Source: Gonocerus acuteangulatus (taxonomy: Eukaryota > Arthropoda > Insecta > Hemiptera > Coreidae). Taken from it: a stretch of 64,000 nucleotides of DNA. Position 1 is the first letter of the stretch. Each line of letters starts with the position of its first letter. Both the position numbers and the translations under genes were made by a program. Location of the stretch: assembly GCA_946811695.1 (NCBI GenBank), contig OX328131.1, forward strand, positions 6,841,326 through 6,905,325. Reading direction: 5' to 3'. Of this stretch, positions 1 to 11,300 are shown one piece after another. A model generated the notes under the pieces. The model was given only the letters and a program-made list of their open reading frames with translations, did not search any database and was not told the DNA's origin.

Positions 1-340
1 TTGTTTCACCAACCTGTTAGCCAGCAAAGCAATCCTCTTTACACAACTCTGTTAGCTAGCAAAGCAATCTTTGTTTCACCTACCTGAAAGCTAGTAAAGC
101 AATCTTAGTTTCACCTACCTGCAACCTAGTAAAGCTATCCTCGTTACACCTATCTGCAAGCTAGAAAAACAATTCTCATTTCACCAGCCTCTTAGATAGC
201 AAAGAAATCCTTGTTTCACAACCTTGGTAGCTAGCAAAGCAATACTTGTTTCACAACCCTGCTAGCTAGCAAAGCAATCCTTGTTTCACCTCCCTGCTAG
301 CTAGCAAAGCAATCCTCGTTACATCAAACAGCTGCTTACA
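1..340. repeat. Minisatellite, about 35-bp unit
   Basis: Roughly nine imperfect tandem copies of a unit containing CTAGCAAAGCAATCCTTG followed by TTTCACC. The AAAGCAAT core recurs every 35-36 bases from the left window edge to about 335, so the array probably continues outside the window. No coding potential is seen. Confidence 0.85.
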
Positions 341-825
341 AAATGATAATCCATTGGACCCCCTCCCCTTGCTAGCTAGCTAATTATATTCATTAACTTA
401 GTACAAATTAATCATGTATATAATTATTTATGTTTTCCTTTGTGTATTTTAATATATTTATTGATGTGTTATGTTAGGTTAAGAAATTAAGATTTGTTGA
501 TCATTTTAGATCATATTTTTTTATAAAAAACGAATTAAGATTTCTTTACAATTGCAACTGATGCTTTGCTCCTCAGGAACCTGATTTTTTGTTATTTTCT
601 TTAGTTCCTATGCGTCTAGTGAATTATTTAAAACTTTGTTTCTAATTTATATGTGTGTAAGGTTATTTATTTGTTCTAGTCTATGTTGTCGGAGATTTAC
701 CTGTTGTGAACATCTTGAGTGTTCTAATGCACTCATAGCAGCAATAAAAGTAATAAATATTATTTTAAAAAACACCAGTACATTTATTCATGTTTCTGTT
801 TTTTTGTTTAGATTATATTCTAATA
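341..825. other. AT-rich intergenic stretch, nothing recognised
   Basis: No ORF with codon structure, no RNA gene and no repeat boundary was recognised here. Confidence 0.4.
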
Positions 826-1655
826 CAGGGTGTCTAATACTTTTGTGAAAACCAATTTCATGCCTTTTAAAAAGAAAATAATTTCACTTAAAAAGAAAAA
901 GCCTCAACCTTTAGCTTACAATTATTTGTAGCCTTAGACGGATTTTAGTACAGTAAACTTCCTCTAATCCGGCATCCTATGGTCCAGCAGGCTTGATAAT
1001 CCGGCACAGCAGGTGCCAAAGCCAAACATGAAAAGTGTGCCTGTTCAGTTCTAAAGCATCAATTCCACGAATTTCCCACAACAACAACCCCATGGTGCCC
1101 GGGGTCATAGAAAAATTCCCGGAAACCCTCTTTGTGATCAAATACATACTTGTTGCCAATTCAGCTTTCGACTCAGGCTGTATAATTTCAACTGTGCGCT
1201 ATTTTATTTTATTCAATTTACATTAAATATTTACTAGTCTTGTAGTCTACATTTCGTTTAAGTTTCACCTCTATCCATTTTTTTCGACATGCATCCGATA
1301 ATCCGGAATATTTTATAATCCGGTATGCTTCAAGTCCCGAACAATGGTAGCAGAATTCAAAATTTTTAAAAATATTACTAACTAAATATTTATTGTCAAT
1401 GTACATAATTTAGTAAATTAATGTGTACATATCTTCAATATTAAAGTCTGCATGAAAAACTCTGAATATGAATAAAGAGAAATAAAAATATTTGTAAATA
1501 ATGGATAATTGATGTGAAAAATGCTAAAACAATTTCGAATTCCTGAGATTATGTTAGACTCTGGTAAAACTGAAATTTTGTGACAAGGATTCAAAATTCA
1601 TGACTTTCGTGCCCTATTTTAAATTTCATGATTTTTTCGTGCAGTAGACACCCTG
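826..1655. mobile_element. MITE with CAGGGTGTCTA ends, 5-bp TSD (copy 1)
   Basis: The element begins CAGGGTGTCTAATACTTTTG and ends with the inverted motif TAGACACCCTG, flanked on both sides by TAATA (a 5-bp target-site duplication). Two further full-length copies in this window have the same ends with different 5-bp duplications. The interior (about 950-1340) contains a second repeat with the phrase CTCTAATCCGGCAT, resembling pogo/Tigger-type inserts. It is non-coding, and the superfamily is not assigned. Confidence 0.75.
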
Positions 1656-1868
1656 TAATATGATTTAAAGGTGTATGGCGTACAAGACGTCCTCTAATCC
1701 TAATGAAGACATTCCAATAACATGGAGCACATATTGCACCCTTCTTTCAACAACGTCATATCTCGAAAAACGCAACTTCTCAGGACAGTGATTTTAAATA
1801 TATAATAAACTATATTAAAAATAAATGATAATCCTCGGTAAATAATATATTTTTATTGTGTGTAAGTT
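1656..1868. other. Intergenic, nothing recognised
   Basis: AT-rich sequence without a convincing ORF, RNA gene or repeat end. Confidence 0.35.
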
Positions 1869-1872
1869 TTAA

Positions 1873-1956
1873 CCCTTAGTGGCGCTCTAGCTTCTTAGCA
1901 GATCGGTATAGGGCCGTATGGACAGTTCAAGAAATAAAGAGTGAGGTCGCTAAGGG
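1873..1956. mobile_element. 84-bp TTAA-flanked MITE (piggyBac-like)
   Basis: An 84-bp unit starts CCCTTAGTGGCGCTC and ends with the imperfect inverted form (GAGGTCGCTAAGGG). It is flanked by TTAA at 1869-1872 and at 1957-1960. TTAA duplication with CCY-type ends is the piggyBac signature; the assignment rests on ends only. Confidence 0.65.
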
Positions 1957-1960
1957 TTAA

Positions 1961-2810
1961 GGAGACTAAGTATACCATTTTAAAATGTTTGGCTTGATTC
2001 ATGATGTTCTTGCTCAAATTTCATGAATAGCGCATGGAGTAAGTCAAAATATGTCATTGTTTTCACTAAAATAATACAATTTGGATTTGGTAATTTCCCT
2101 TACAAGACTTACGGTAGGCCAAATAGAACTTCCTCAAAACTAAGAATGAAAAATGAACTTAACCTGTGTGCAAAAGTGTTTTCTGGAGAAAGGATACACT
2201 TTTTAACTAAACAGCTCTACATTGTTTGAATTTTACTCTTTCAAAGAACAAGTCTGAAATATTTTATAATGTGGAAACAACAGTACTGGCCTCTAGTGAT
2301 AAAATATTAACACTTTTGCAGCCACCCAAATTTTGAGGTGCAATTTTAATGTTTTTCCAGAAAACAACTCAGATGTGAATATAGGAATAATAGTAAGAAA
2401 AAAAAATGAAAAATAAAAAAAAATATTCAGTACATTGAATGCACCAAATCCACTTTTCTTGAAAAACTCACCAAAAGTAAAAAAAAAAAAAAAAATTGTA
2501 GGCAGTCGAAACTGCCTAAACCAATATGACACATGAAATACTACAGGCCAAACTGCTTGCCAGTTGAAGTTTGAAAGCTTCTCCTCAGTTACCAAAGTGT
2601 AGGAAGTGAAAGGTAAGGGATAGTCAAACTCCGACACATAGTCGGGCCCGGCACAAGCAAGACAACCTTACTCTGACTATGTTTCACTCCTGGCAGCCTT
2701 TCAGGGCATTACGCAAATAGTCAAAATTAAAAATAGCCAATTTTTAGATATTATGTTTTTGAAAAATAGAGCAATATATGCTATTTTTTTTAACTTAAAA
2801 TATTTACAAA
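1961..2810. other. Intergenic, nothing recognised
   Basis: AT-rich; the ORFs present are short and have no protein-like composition. Confidence 0.35.
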
Positions 2811-3552
2811 CAGGGTGTCTACTACTTTTGTGAAAACCAATTTCGGGTCTTTTTCGTGACATTTTCATGACTTTAAAAACAAATTTCATGCTCATTAAAA
2901 AAAAAAATAATTTCAATCAAAATGAAAAAGCCTTTAACTATCTGAAAAAGCTTAAAATTGGTTGTCGAGAGGAGATCATTGACCGCTGGTGATGCGAAGA
3001 TAGAAATTGTCGGGGCTCGGTTGTGGTATCTAAATAAAAATACATTTTTTATATGAAAATGAGTTTTATTGTTAGCTGAAACTCAAGCTTGAAATTCAAG
3101 CCTTCGTCAGGCCTGTAAAAACAAGCAGGACAGAGTTAATACTAGCAAACTAAAGCAGGACAGAGTTAATACTAACATAAACTAAAGCAGGACAGAGTTA
3201 ATACTAACACACACACACGCATAAATATATATACAAAAAAGATTAAAAAAACATTATACATAGCTAGAAAAACTTTATGCTATTAAAATTATTGTAATAG
3301 GTTATGAGCTTGAAAAAAGAATGGATTTTAGAAATATAGGCCGGCTCTGAGATGTGGCGGCCCTGTGTACAGATTTTCAATATTTAAGTCTGCTTTTATA
3401 AAAAAAATGAATAATTGATGTGTAAATGCATACAAAAACGGCAACAATTACGAATGCGCCGAAGTACCGGGATTACGTTAGACTCCGGTAAGAACTGAAA
3501 TTTTTTTACTTGGTTTCAAAATTCATGACTTATTAGTGCAGTAGACACCCTG
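2811..3552. mobile_element. MITE with CAGGGTGTCTA ends (copy 2), with nested repeat
   Basis: Same ends as the element at 826-1655, flanked by the 5-bp duplication ACAAA at 2806-2810 and 3553-3557. It is interrupted around 3010-3390 by unrelated repeat material: three tandem copies of a roughly 30-bp unit containing AAGCAGGACAGAGTTAATAC, and on the minus strand a CTGACGAAGGCTTGAA stretch resembling a degraded hammerhead/Penelope terminal motif. Confidence 0.75.
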
Positions 3553-3557
3553 ACAAA

Positions 3558-4140
3558 TCAAAACTAAATGTTTGGGATGGATAAGGAACACAAGCAAATA
3601 AGAATGCAATTTCTTATATATTGTATTTTTATTGTCTTAAAATTTTACACTGTAAAAAAACTATTTATATGAAATAAAGGTAACAATGGAAGGTCATGAA
3701 CATAACCACATTTATATACATACGCATTCATAGAATGTAAACAGAAACATTTGTTATTGGTGGTTATTATAATCAGAAGCTGGAAATGGCTGGAGTTTTG
3801 GTTTTCTGACTTGCCTCCCGACGGTGGAAACCCTCGTCCCTTGATGAGGCATTCCTCGTTTCCTCAAGAAGATAGTAGCACATTTCATCTCTTGTTTTCC
3901 TCGATTAGCCGGACTCTCGCTACCTGGCATCATGACCTAGTAAACACCCTGTCATATAACACTAAACAACATCAGTAACATTCATCAAAAAGAAGCATAT
4001 AAAACTAAAAAGCAACAAAGTAAAAATAAAAGAAAAATATTTCAAAATTATATAAAAAAAAAAAAAAAATCGACAAAATAAATATTAAAAAATAATAGTA
4101 TTAGGAACAGACTCATTCTGAAGAATGAGTCTCATTCATA
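3558..4140. other. Intergenic, nothing recognised
   Basis: No supportable gene. Poly-A tracts and AT-rich sequence precede the LINE junction at about 4141. Confidence 0.35.
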
Positions 4141-4141
4141 A

Positions 4142-5783
4142 AAGGGGCCAAAAGACGACCCTCAGAACTATAGAGGAATCTCTATATTGAACAGTATCCT
4201 GAAAATGTTCACCCATGTGATCTACAAGAGGCTAAGTAGTTGGGCTGAAGAAAAGAATCTTATCCCAGACGAGCAAATGGGTTTCAGGAAGGGTAAGGGT
4301 TGCAGAGATAATGTCTTTATTCTATCCTCAATTATAAACCTGGTGCTCAGACTTAAAAAAAGAAAAGTAATTGCCACCTTTGTGGATTTTAAGAGGGCAT
4401 TCGATTCGGTCAGCTACAGCTTGCTATGGAGAAGATTGTATGACATTGGACTTAGAGGGGAAATACTGCGGCTGCTAATGAATCTGTATGAAACGGCAAG
4501 ATTCGTAATAACTATAGGCGAGCAAACTTCTCAGGAAATCTCAATCACAGAAGGGGTGTTACAAGGCGATAATTTAAGTCCTCTTCTATTCCTGCTGTAC
4601 ATTGGCGATATCCTGGAGTTCTTTAAAGCTCATGGAGCACAGGGAATAAGTGTATTGGATATAGTTGAAATCTTACTTATGCTTTATGCTGATGATTTGG
4701 TTATTACAGCTGGACCGATGCTCAATTTAAACTGCGGCTATTGGAAAAGTACTGCGAGAAGAAAAAGCTGACTGTTAATGTCAGTAAAACATTTGTTCTG
4801 CCCTTTCAAAATGGAGGGAGGCTTGGAAGGCACATGGATCTCAAGTACCAGAACGACCAGCTTCAAGTTGTGAACAGGTTTACATATCTAGGTGTACCTT
4901 TCTCGATGTCAGGGAAGTTCTCGCAAGCAGCAGACCATTTTGTTGCAAAATGCGCCATAGCAAATGGAGTAGTGCTCAAGATATTGGGAAGGTCTAAATC
5001 GGACACATGGGAAACAAAATCAAAGCTTTTTGAAGCTATTTCAGAAAGCACTCTTTTGTTTAATGCAGAAATATGGGGACCCCAGTACATTGGAAAAATT
5101 GAAAGAGGCCAGCTTTTATATTTTAAGAGACTCCTGCATCTCCCAAGGAACACTCCCAGGAGCTATGTGCGACTTGAAACTGGTCGAATCCACCTTAAGC
5201 ATAAGATTTTCAAAAGGATGCTTAATTGGTGGCAGCACCTGTTAACACTACCTAAAACTGACCTCTCAAAAGCCTGTTATTTGGCACTGGTTAAAATTGG
5301 TGAGGCTTATGCAATCCCTTTTAATTGGACGCTGGAGATGAGGTCATATTTATCAACAGTTGGATGTGAGGACATATGGCAAAAACAAATACTATTGACC
5401 AAGCAACAGATGGGTGAAATTATAGAAAAAACCACTATTTTTCCCTGGACATGGAGGCAGTAACAAAAAGCTCTTATAATCATGTATACAGGAACCTTAG
5501 CTCATATAGCTTTGAAGGAGAGCAGTACTTATATCTAACAATACATATAGAAAAGCTTTGCCTCCTAGCCCAACTCAGGTTATCCAACACCAAGAATACC
5601 AAAATATACATTAAAGACAATAGCTACGTCTTTAACATAGATCAAACATGCCCATTATGCAACACAGCAGAAAATACAATAGAACACCTACTTACTGAAT
5701 GCAGGATTCTCAAACCACTGACAATTACCGTCACCAAAGATCAAGAATTACCATCTTATCCCCCAACACCCAAGACCAGCTAA
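4142..5783 (+). pseudogene. 5'-truncated non-LTR retrotransposon (LINE) reverse transcriptase, broken
   Basis: Reverse-transcriptase coding sequence is recognisable from an N-Y-R-G-I-S motif at about 4170. It continues through the motif E-G-V-L-Q-G-D-N-L-S-P and the catalytic YADD at about 4687-4698. A frameshift near 4740 moves the frame into the thumb and C-terminal region (4741-5463), and a further disruption at about 5460 leads to the last segment (5451-5783). That segment ends in a C-x2-C-x8-H-x4-C knuckle typical of LINE C-termini. The endonuclease domain is absent, so the copy is 5'-truncated. It is followed directly by a 110-bp tandem array that starts inside the reading frame. Clade not assigned. 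Confidence 0.9.
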
Positions 5784-6303
5784 ATGCCTTTAGTCACCAG
5801 ACTCTTCGATACCTGCAAGCTAGGAAGACTCTTCTAGGCTGAAATCAGTGCCAACCTTCAAAGTCTTATCCCCCAACACCCAAGACCAGCTAAATGCCTT
5901 TAGTCACCAGACCCTTCCATGTCTGCAAGCTAGGAAGACTCTTCTAGGCTGAAATCAGTGCCAACCTTCAAAGTCTTATCCCCCAACACCCAAGACCAGC
6001 TAAATGCCTTTAGTCACCAGACTCTTCGATACCTGCAAGCTAGGAAGACTCTTCTAGGCTGAAATCAGTGCCAACCTTCAAAGTCTTATCCCCCAACACC
6101 CAAGACCAGCTAAATGCCTTTAGTCACCAGACCCTTCCATGTCTGCAAGCTAGGAAGACTCTTCTAGGCTGAAATCAGTGCCAACCTTCAAAGTCTTATC
6201 CCCCAACACCCAAGACCAGCTAAATGCCTTTAGTCACCAGACCCTTCCATGTCTGCAAGCTAGGAAGACTCTTCTAGGCTGAAATTAGTGCCAACCTTCA
6301 AAG
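5754..6303 (+). repeat. 110-bp tandem array at the LINE 3' end (5 copies)
   Basis: Five head-to-tail 110-bp copies start at 5754, 5864, 5974, 6084 and 6194, each beginning TCTTATCCCCCAACACCC. Copies 1 and 3 carry CTCTTCGATACCTG where copies 2, 4 and 5 carry CCCTTCCATGTCTG. Otherwise the copies are nearly identical, so amplification is recent. The first copy overlaps the end of the LINE coding sequence, so the array arose from the LINE 3' end. Confidence 0.95.
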
Positions 6304-6742
6304 TGCTCTCTTTAAAGACATCTAATTTTGATGCATACTTTTTATTATTTATTATTATTTTACAAGCATCATGTATTATTTGTTTTTACATAAAAAGATT
6401 TTTGTTATTTTAATGTTTTGTATTATTTTTATTTGTTGTATTACTATGGAAAGTGAAATTTAATTCTAAGTACCGAGTCCTTGCTGTAAGTTTTTTACTT
6501 AAAAGCAATAAACATATATTCATATTCATAGGAACAGCCCTTCCTTTTACATTTTTCTTTCAAAATACTGAAGACCAAACAAAATTCCTTTGTTTCAATC
6601 ATGACCACCTCCCTTTGTTCCTCTACTTGTGCCTGTTGTTATGCATTTGTATACCACACTTTATATCGGTCATTCATTTCAGTGGTTGTAAGTCGAAAAA
6701 TGACATCAGTTGAATTTACATAAGTCCAAATTTACTTGTATC
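6304..6742. other. Intergenic, nothing recognised
   Basis: AT-rich sequence with no supportable gene or repeat end. Confidence 0.35.
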
Positions 6743-7117
6743 AGGTCGTCCCATAAGTAATGTCGGTTTTAATATTTCTTTTTGTTTATTATATCATTAA
6801 ATACACTTCTACTTATCATGTTTAGGTTGGTGAAACTTATTTATTCTGTGCTGAAATTTCATTTGAAATGTATCTCCCAAGACACCACTTATGCCATGTT
6901 ATGCTTTGGGAATTCAATAAAGGAGAAAATGCTGAACTTATCAAAAACTTGAAGAAATATATGGTGAAAATGTAATTAGTGAGCGACTAGTGCAGCGATG
7001 GTTTGAACGATTTTGAGCGGGAAACCGCGAGCTATGTTGGTTGACCTCGTACAGGTCAACCAACAGAGCTTCACGACAAACTCCTACAGCCCACCGACAT
7101 TACTGATAAGATGACCT
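6743..7117 (+). mobile_element. Internally deleted mariner-type element
   Basis: Inverted termini AGGTCGTCCCATAAGTAATG (left) and the complementary TAATGTCGGT-type end (right, to 7117) bracket about 375 bp. The interior retains the N-terminal part of a mariner transposase: a short helix-turn-helix stretch with E-R-L-V-Q-R-W-F-E-R-F followed by a recognisable T-G-Q-P-T linker, with stop codons. The catalytic domain is gone, so this is a MITE-like deletion derivative. Confidence 0.7.
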
Positions 7118-7544
7118 GATAATGGGGCTGAACCTTGAATAACTATCCCCAGTACTGTATTTTTAAATAAAAATGCATTTATAATAATATATTTAAAATT
7201 TATGAATACACATAAATAGATACTTGCACGTGTAGATGTTTAAAATTTAATGATGTTCTCATCAAATTAGACCAGAAATAAATAACAAAAATCATTCGTC
7301 TAAGGTCCAGCTGGAAGATTATTATGTGCATCAAGTGAATGAACAAAATCTACTATCTAAAATTATGATTAACTGAATACACTTACAGAAAAAAAAAAAC
7401 AAACATTAATGTTTGCACAGAAAATTACGTCATTTCTGCATGAGAATAAATATAGAAATGAATATTTATAGAAATAGAAAACTCCGTTTAATACACGAAA
7501 GGAAATTATATTTCGAAGGTAATTATTAAAGAAATATTGGCCTT

Positions 7545-7700
7545 TATTCCAGGAGCAATAAAATTTGCGGACATTTTTTTCTTTTATGACCTCGTCACTG
7601 GGAGGTATAAATTGTTTTCAGTCTTAGATATGGCTAAGTATTGATAAATATCACGAACTACTTCCCTTGCCTGCCCTCTCAAAGCCTTCCCTGCTCCTAG
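7545..7700. mobile_element. Solo arm of the foldback MITE family (see 13786-14455)
   Basis: The phrases GGCTAAGTATTGATAAATAT and CTCTCAAAGCCTTCCC also occur, in both orientations, in the arms of the element at 13786-14455. Only one arm is present here. On the minus strand the same stretch offers AATAAA (7545-7550), about 335 nt past the NSL3 stop codon, a possible polyadenylation signal. Confidence 0.5.
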
Positions 7701-7884
7701 ACGAGGCATAATACATTTTTAGAATTTCTCACATAAAGTGTAATTCAAAGGCAGAACGAAATGGAGAATGAAAGGGAATACATTCCTCAGAAGTTCACAG
7801 ATACAAAATTGAACTTTTTCGTCAAGCACGCGAACAAGCAATAGAAGCGAAAAAGAATAAAACAACAATGAGGTTCCTCCAAAT

Positions 7885-8060
7885 CTATAAAAAATTGCTC
7901 GATGAGCTAATACCGACCTTGAGCTGGCCTGTATTGTGGTGCTCCTCCTGGCTGTCGGGAGCAATAATCACAGGCATTTCCAGAAGTCTGTCTGGAGTCA
8001 GCTGCTCGACAAAACTGTTATCTGTACCATCTATTTTTGAGCCAGGAAACTCTTCACTAC
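7885..8060 (-). CDS. NSL3: NSL3 exon 14 (last exon seen)
   Basis: Acceptor TTAGTTTTAG, in phase. Encodes an acidic tail with [15 protein letters not shown]. It is open to TAG at 7885-7887. An alternative donor AAG/GTCGGT at 7918 is in phase 0, so the true terminus may lie in another exon to the left that I cannot identify. Confidence 0.65.
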
Positions 8061-8323
8061 CTAAAACTAAAGGAAAATATTTTAAATTTGAATCTTTAGA
8101 ACATATTAAAACAGCAAAAAAATTAAAATTTATTTTTTTTGATCATACAAAGAGCATTATCATTTTAATAGTAGAATAAATAAACAATTGATTAATTGCA
8201 ATGTTAAAGAATTACAAATTAATCAGTTACAATTGTATGATTTTATAACTACAATCAATTAAAATTGTGATTGATATCATAATTAATAAATAAATTATTC
8301 ATTTTTTTTATTAATTGTGGTTG

Positions 8324-8391
<68 letters not shown>

Positions 8392-11300
8392 ACAAAAGAT
8401 GAAGTTTATTTACAAGCAGTATTTGTCCACTGGAACTCATATTTTTCAGAAGAATTTACATGAAAAAAAATCATAGTGGGTCATGCATTTATAGCCTGCT
8501 AGATAAAGTTTTTAAAGAAATCGTTATACGGGGAATCAAATCAAGCCACTTCTAAGATAATATCATTACTGTTTTTGAGATAATTTTAAGAAACTTAGTA
8601 TTTTGATTTAGGGTAGTCTAAAATGGCAGGCCTGGGAAACTTTTTCAGGAGTTGAAATTCATCCAAATGGGATGGATAAATTCAGGTTACATTTAGAGGA
8701 AATATTACAACGACAAACAATTGTCACGCCAAACATGAACACTTTATGACTTTTCATACATTTTCTAAAAATAAATAAATAAATATATTGATATAATTAT
8801 TTCATTACCTTTTATGTGAGGAAGAATTTTAAAAGAAGTTGATTCGCCGCTAAGAGTTGAATCTAAAAGAATGGATAATTAATTATTAAAAAAGAAAATT
8901 GAAAGGCAGATGGAAATATATGTGACCATTCTTTAGTTACAACACCACAGCTAAAAACAGGATGTAAAAACTTTTTTCTTACTTTTATAAGACAAATATA
9001 TATTTCAACATTTTTTTTAATCTGTTTATTTATATGATATAATTATTTCTAATATTAAAATATGTAAAAGAAGTAAGTTACTGTGATATTCAAAAAAAAT
9101 TAAAAAAACAACAACTCAAATAACTTGTGGCCAGCATTTTAACCATGTTTAATCTATGAGCAAATCATGGTTCCGTATTGAAATATTAACCCTCAGCTTA
9201 CGTCGGGCAGTTCGGGCTGACCGAACCAGTAGTACAGCAATCTCTCTACCTGGCTGGGCCCTAGTTACGAACCTATTCTCGGCCTCTTCTTTATGTGCGT
9301 GAACACTTTCATATAATTTCCTCCTTTGAAATTTCAAATTGTAAGAAAACTTTATTTTATTATTTATTTACTTTTTCTTTTAGCTCTAAAATATTTAGGT
9401 TGAATTATGTAATTAATAAATCCAATAAATTTTTTTATATACTATATTTTTTAATACGAAAAATAATTTTTCGAGCCGGCCCCAGGTATCCTTAATCCCT
9501 AGCTCTCGTCACAAAGAGTTAATTCCCCCGACAACTAGTGGTTAAAGAAATAGCTAAAGCTTCCCTCAGTCCTTGCTTAATAGCCGCAAGGTCGAACTCC
9601 TGGAAAAGTCAGACGTAGAGAGCCGGTAAACGAGAGAGCAGGGTCGGACTGCTGTACAAGTCCTTCGTTCCAGGGGCACAGCTGCTCTCGACTGCTAGTC
9701 AAGTCCTTCGTTCCAGGCGCGGTTTGACTTGTGCAGCAGTCTATAGTAAGGAAAGGGTTAAAATAGAGAAAACATATTTGACACACAATAATCTTCAGTT
9801 TGCACTACTACTCAAACAAGCAAAGAGTCGTTCCAAGGAAGCTATATTCACAAGAAAATTATCTTACTGATCTAACAAAAAATAAATCTCCATTATTAAA
9901 TTTTTGAAAATGCTTACAATCACTACTTACGATCAATAGAAGAAGTGTTGATGACGCTAATATTTTCAATAGATGGCCTTGTGATTCCTTTCTCGAGCAT
10001 TCCACCTCGACGAGATATAGCAATACCAACGTTATTAGGCTGCAATGTTAAATGACAATTTAGGTAAAATCCACAAAATGTAGTACTATAAAGTATTTAT
10101 TATGAAGTAGTTTGTCAGTGAAGACCTGCATTAGGAAATACAGTAGAGTCTCACTAATCTGAATCCCTCTAGTCTGAAAATCTCCCTAATCAGAGCAAGA
10201 CTAAATAAAAAAATAATTTTTATAAAATTTCTGAACTAGATAAGAAAATAAAACAATTTTTTTTTGTTCTGTTTTTTTCAAGAGATGTGCATTTAATGTA
10301 CAGGATGTCACAAAAGTAATGGTCATCCGATTACCAGATGATTCTCCAAAGCAAGATCGGAAAAAATAACCCCCATATTAACCCCCGCAAAATGTTACCT
10401 TGAAATGTTATTCAAGGTAAATTTTTTTTATTGCATATTTCGAATCTTCGAGTCAGGAGGAAGAAAAAAGGTCAACAACACCATAGGTCAGAAATGACTC
10501 CTTACGGTCATAATGACCATTAACAGCGTATATGTGAGCCATTCCATTCCAATCGACACACGGTGGCCGATTTAGATCATTTTTCTTTTTTATATGTTCT
10601 ACTAACATTGTGCAGTGCAGTTTAAAATTCATTGTACTTCTTAAGCGTAATTTCGTACCTTGAATTCTTAATATATCAGACACTTAATATACCTTATGAA
10701 GTCAATATGTGACATTATTATATGATAAAACTCTGCCTAATCCGAACAGGGTTTGGTCCTAAATATCGGGACTCTACTGTATGTGATTATTCATTTTGTA
10801 TCAATGATATAATTATAGTTAGAAATGTTGAAGCTTTACCTGCGTGAGATATCTGCCTCGCCCTCGGCCCCGCCCTAGTCCTCTTCGTGCAGTTGTTACA
10901 TCTGTAAACAGTGAAGGGAAATAAATAACTGAAATATTTTATTTTTATAGAAAAGCTAAGAGCTCTATTCACATTCTTGCAAATTACACTGAACAATAAT
11001 CATCATTCGATAAATAAGCTATTATTTTTAACTAAACTGAACTGTATCCATACTTATATTTTCTAGATTAATAATTATTTTCATAGCTTGCCAGCACACA
11101 CACCCATACAAAAGCTACTATGTCAAGAAATGATAAGTGAAAAGATTTGAAATATCAATGGGGTATACTAATTGGGTAGGTTGATTAAACGTAACAGTAT
11201 ACAATTTTATAGGGCAGAAAACAATTTAAAAAAACAATAACTATTTATAACGGAATAAAAAAAAAAAAAAAAAATCAGTCCCATAACAGGCTATGAGCAA

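Noticed and set aside
2293..2637. 114-codon minus-strand ORF
   Set aside because: Phe-rich translation of poly-A/T-containing DNA, with no motif and no splice context.
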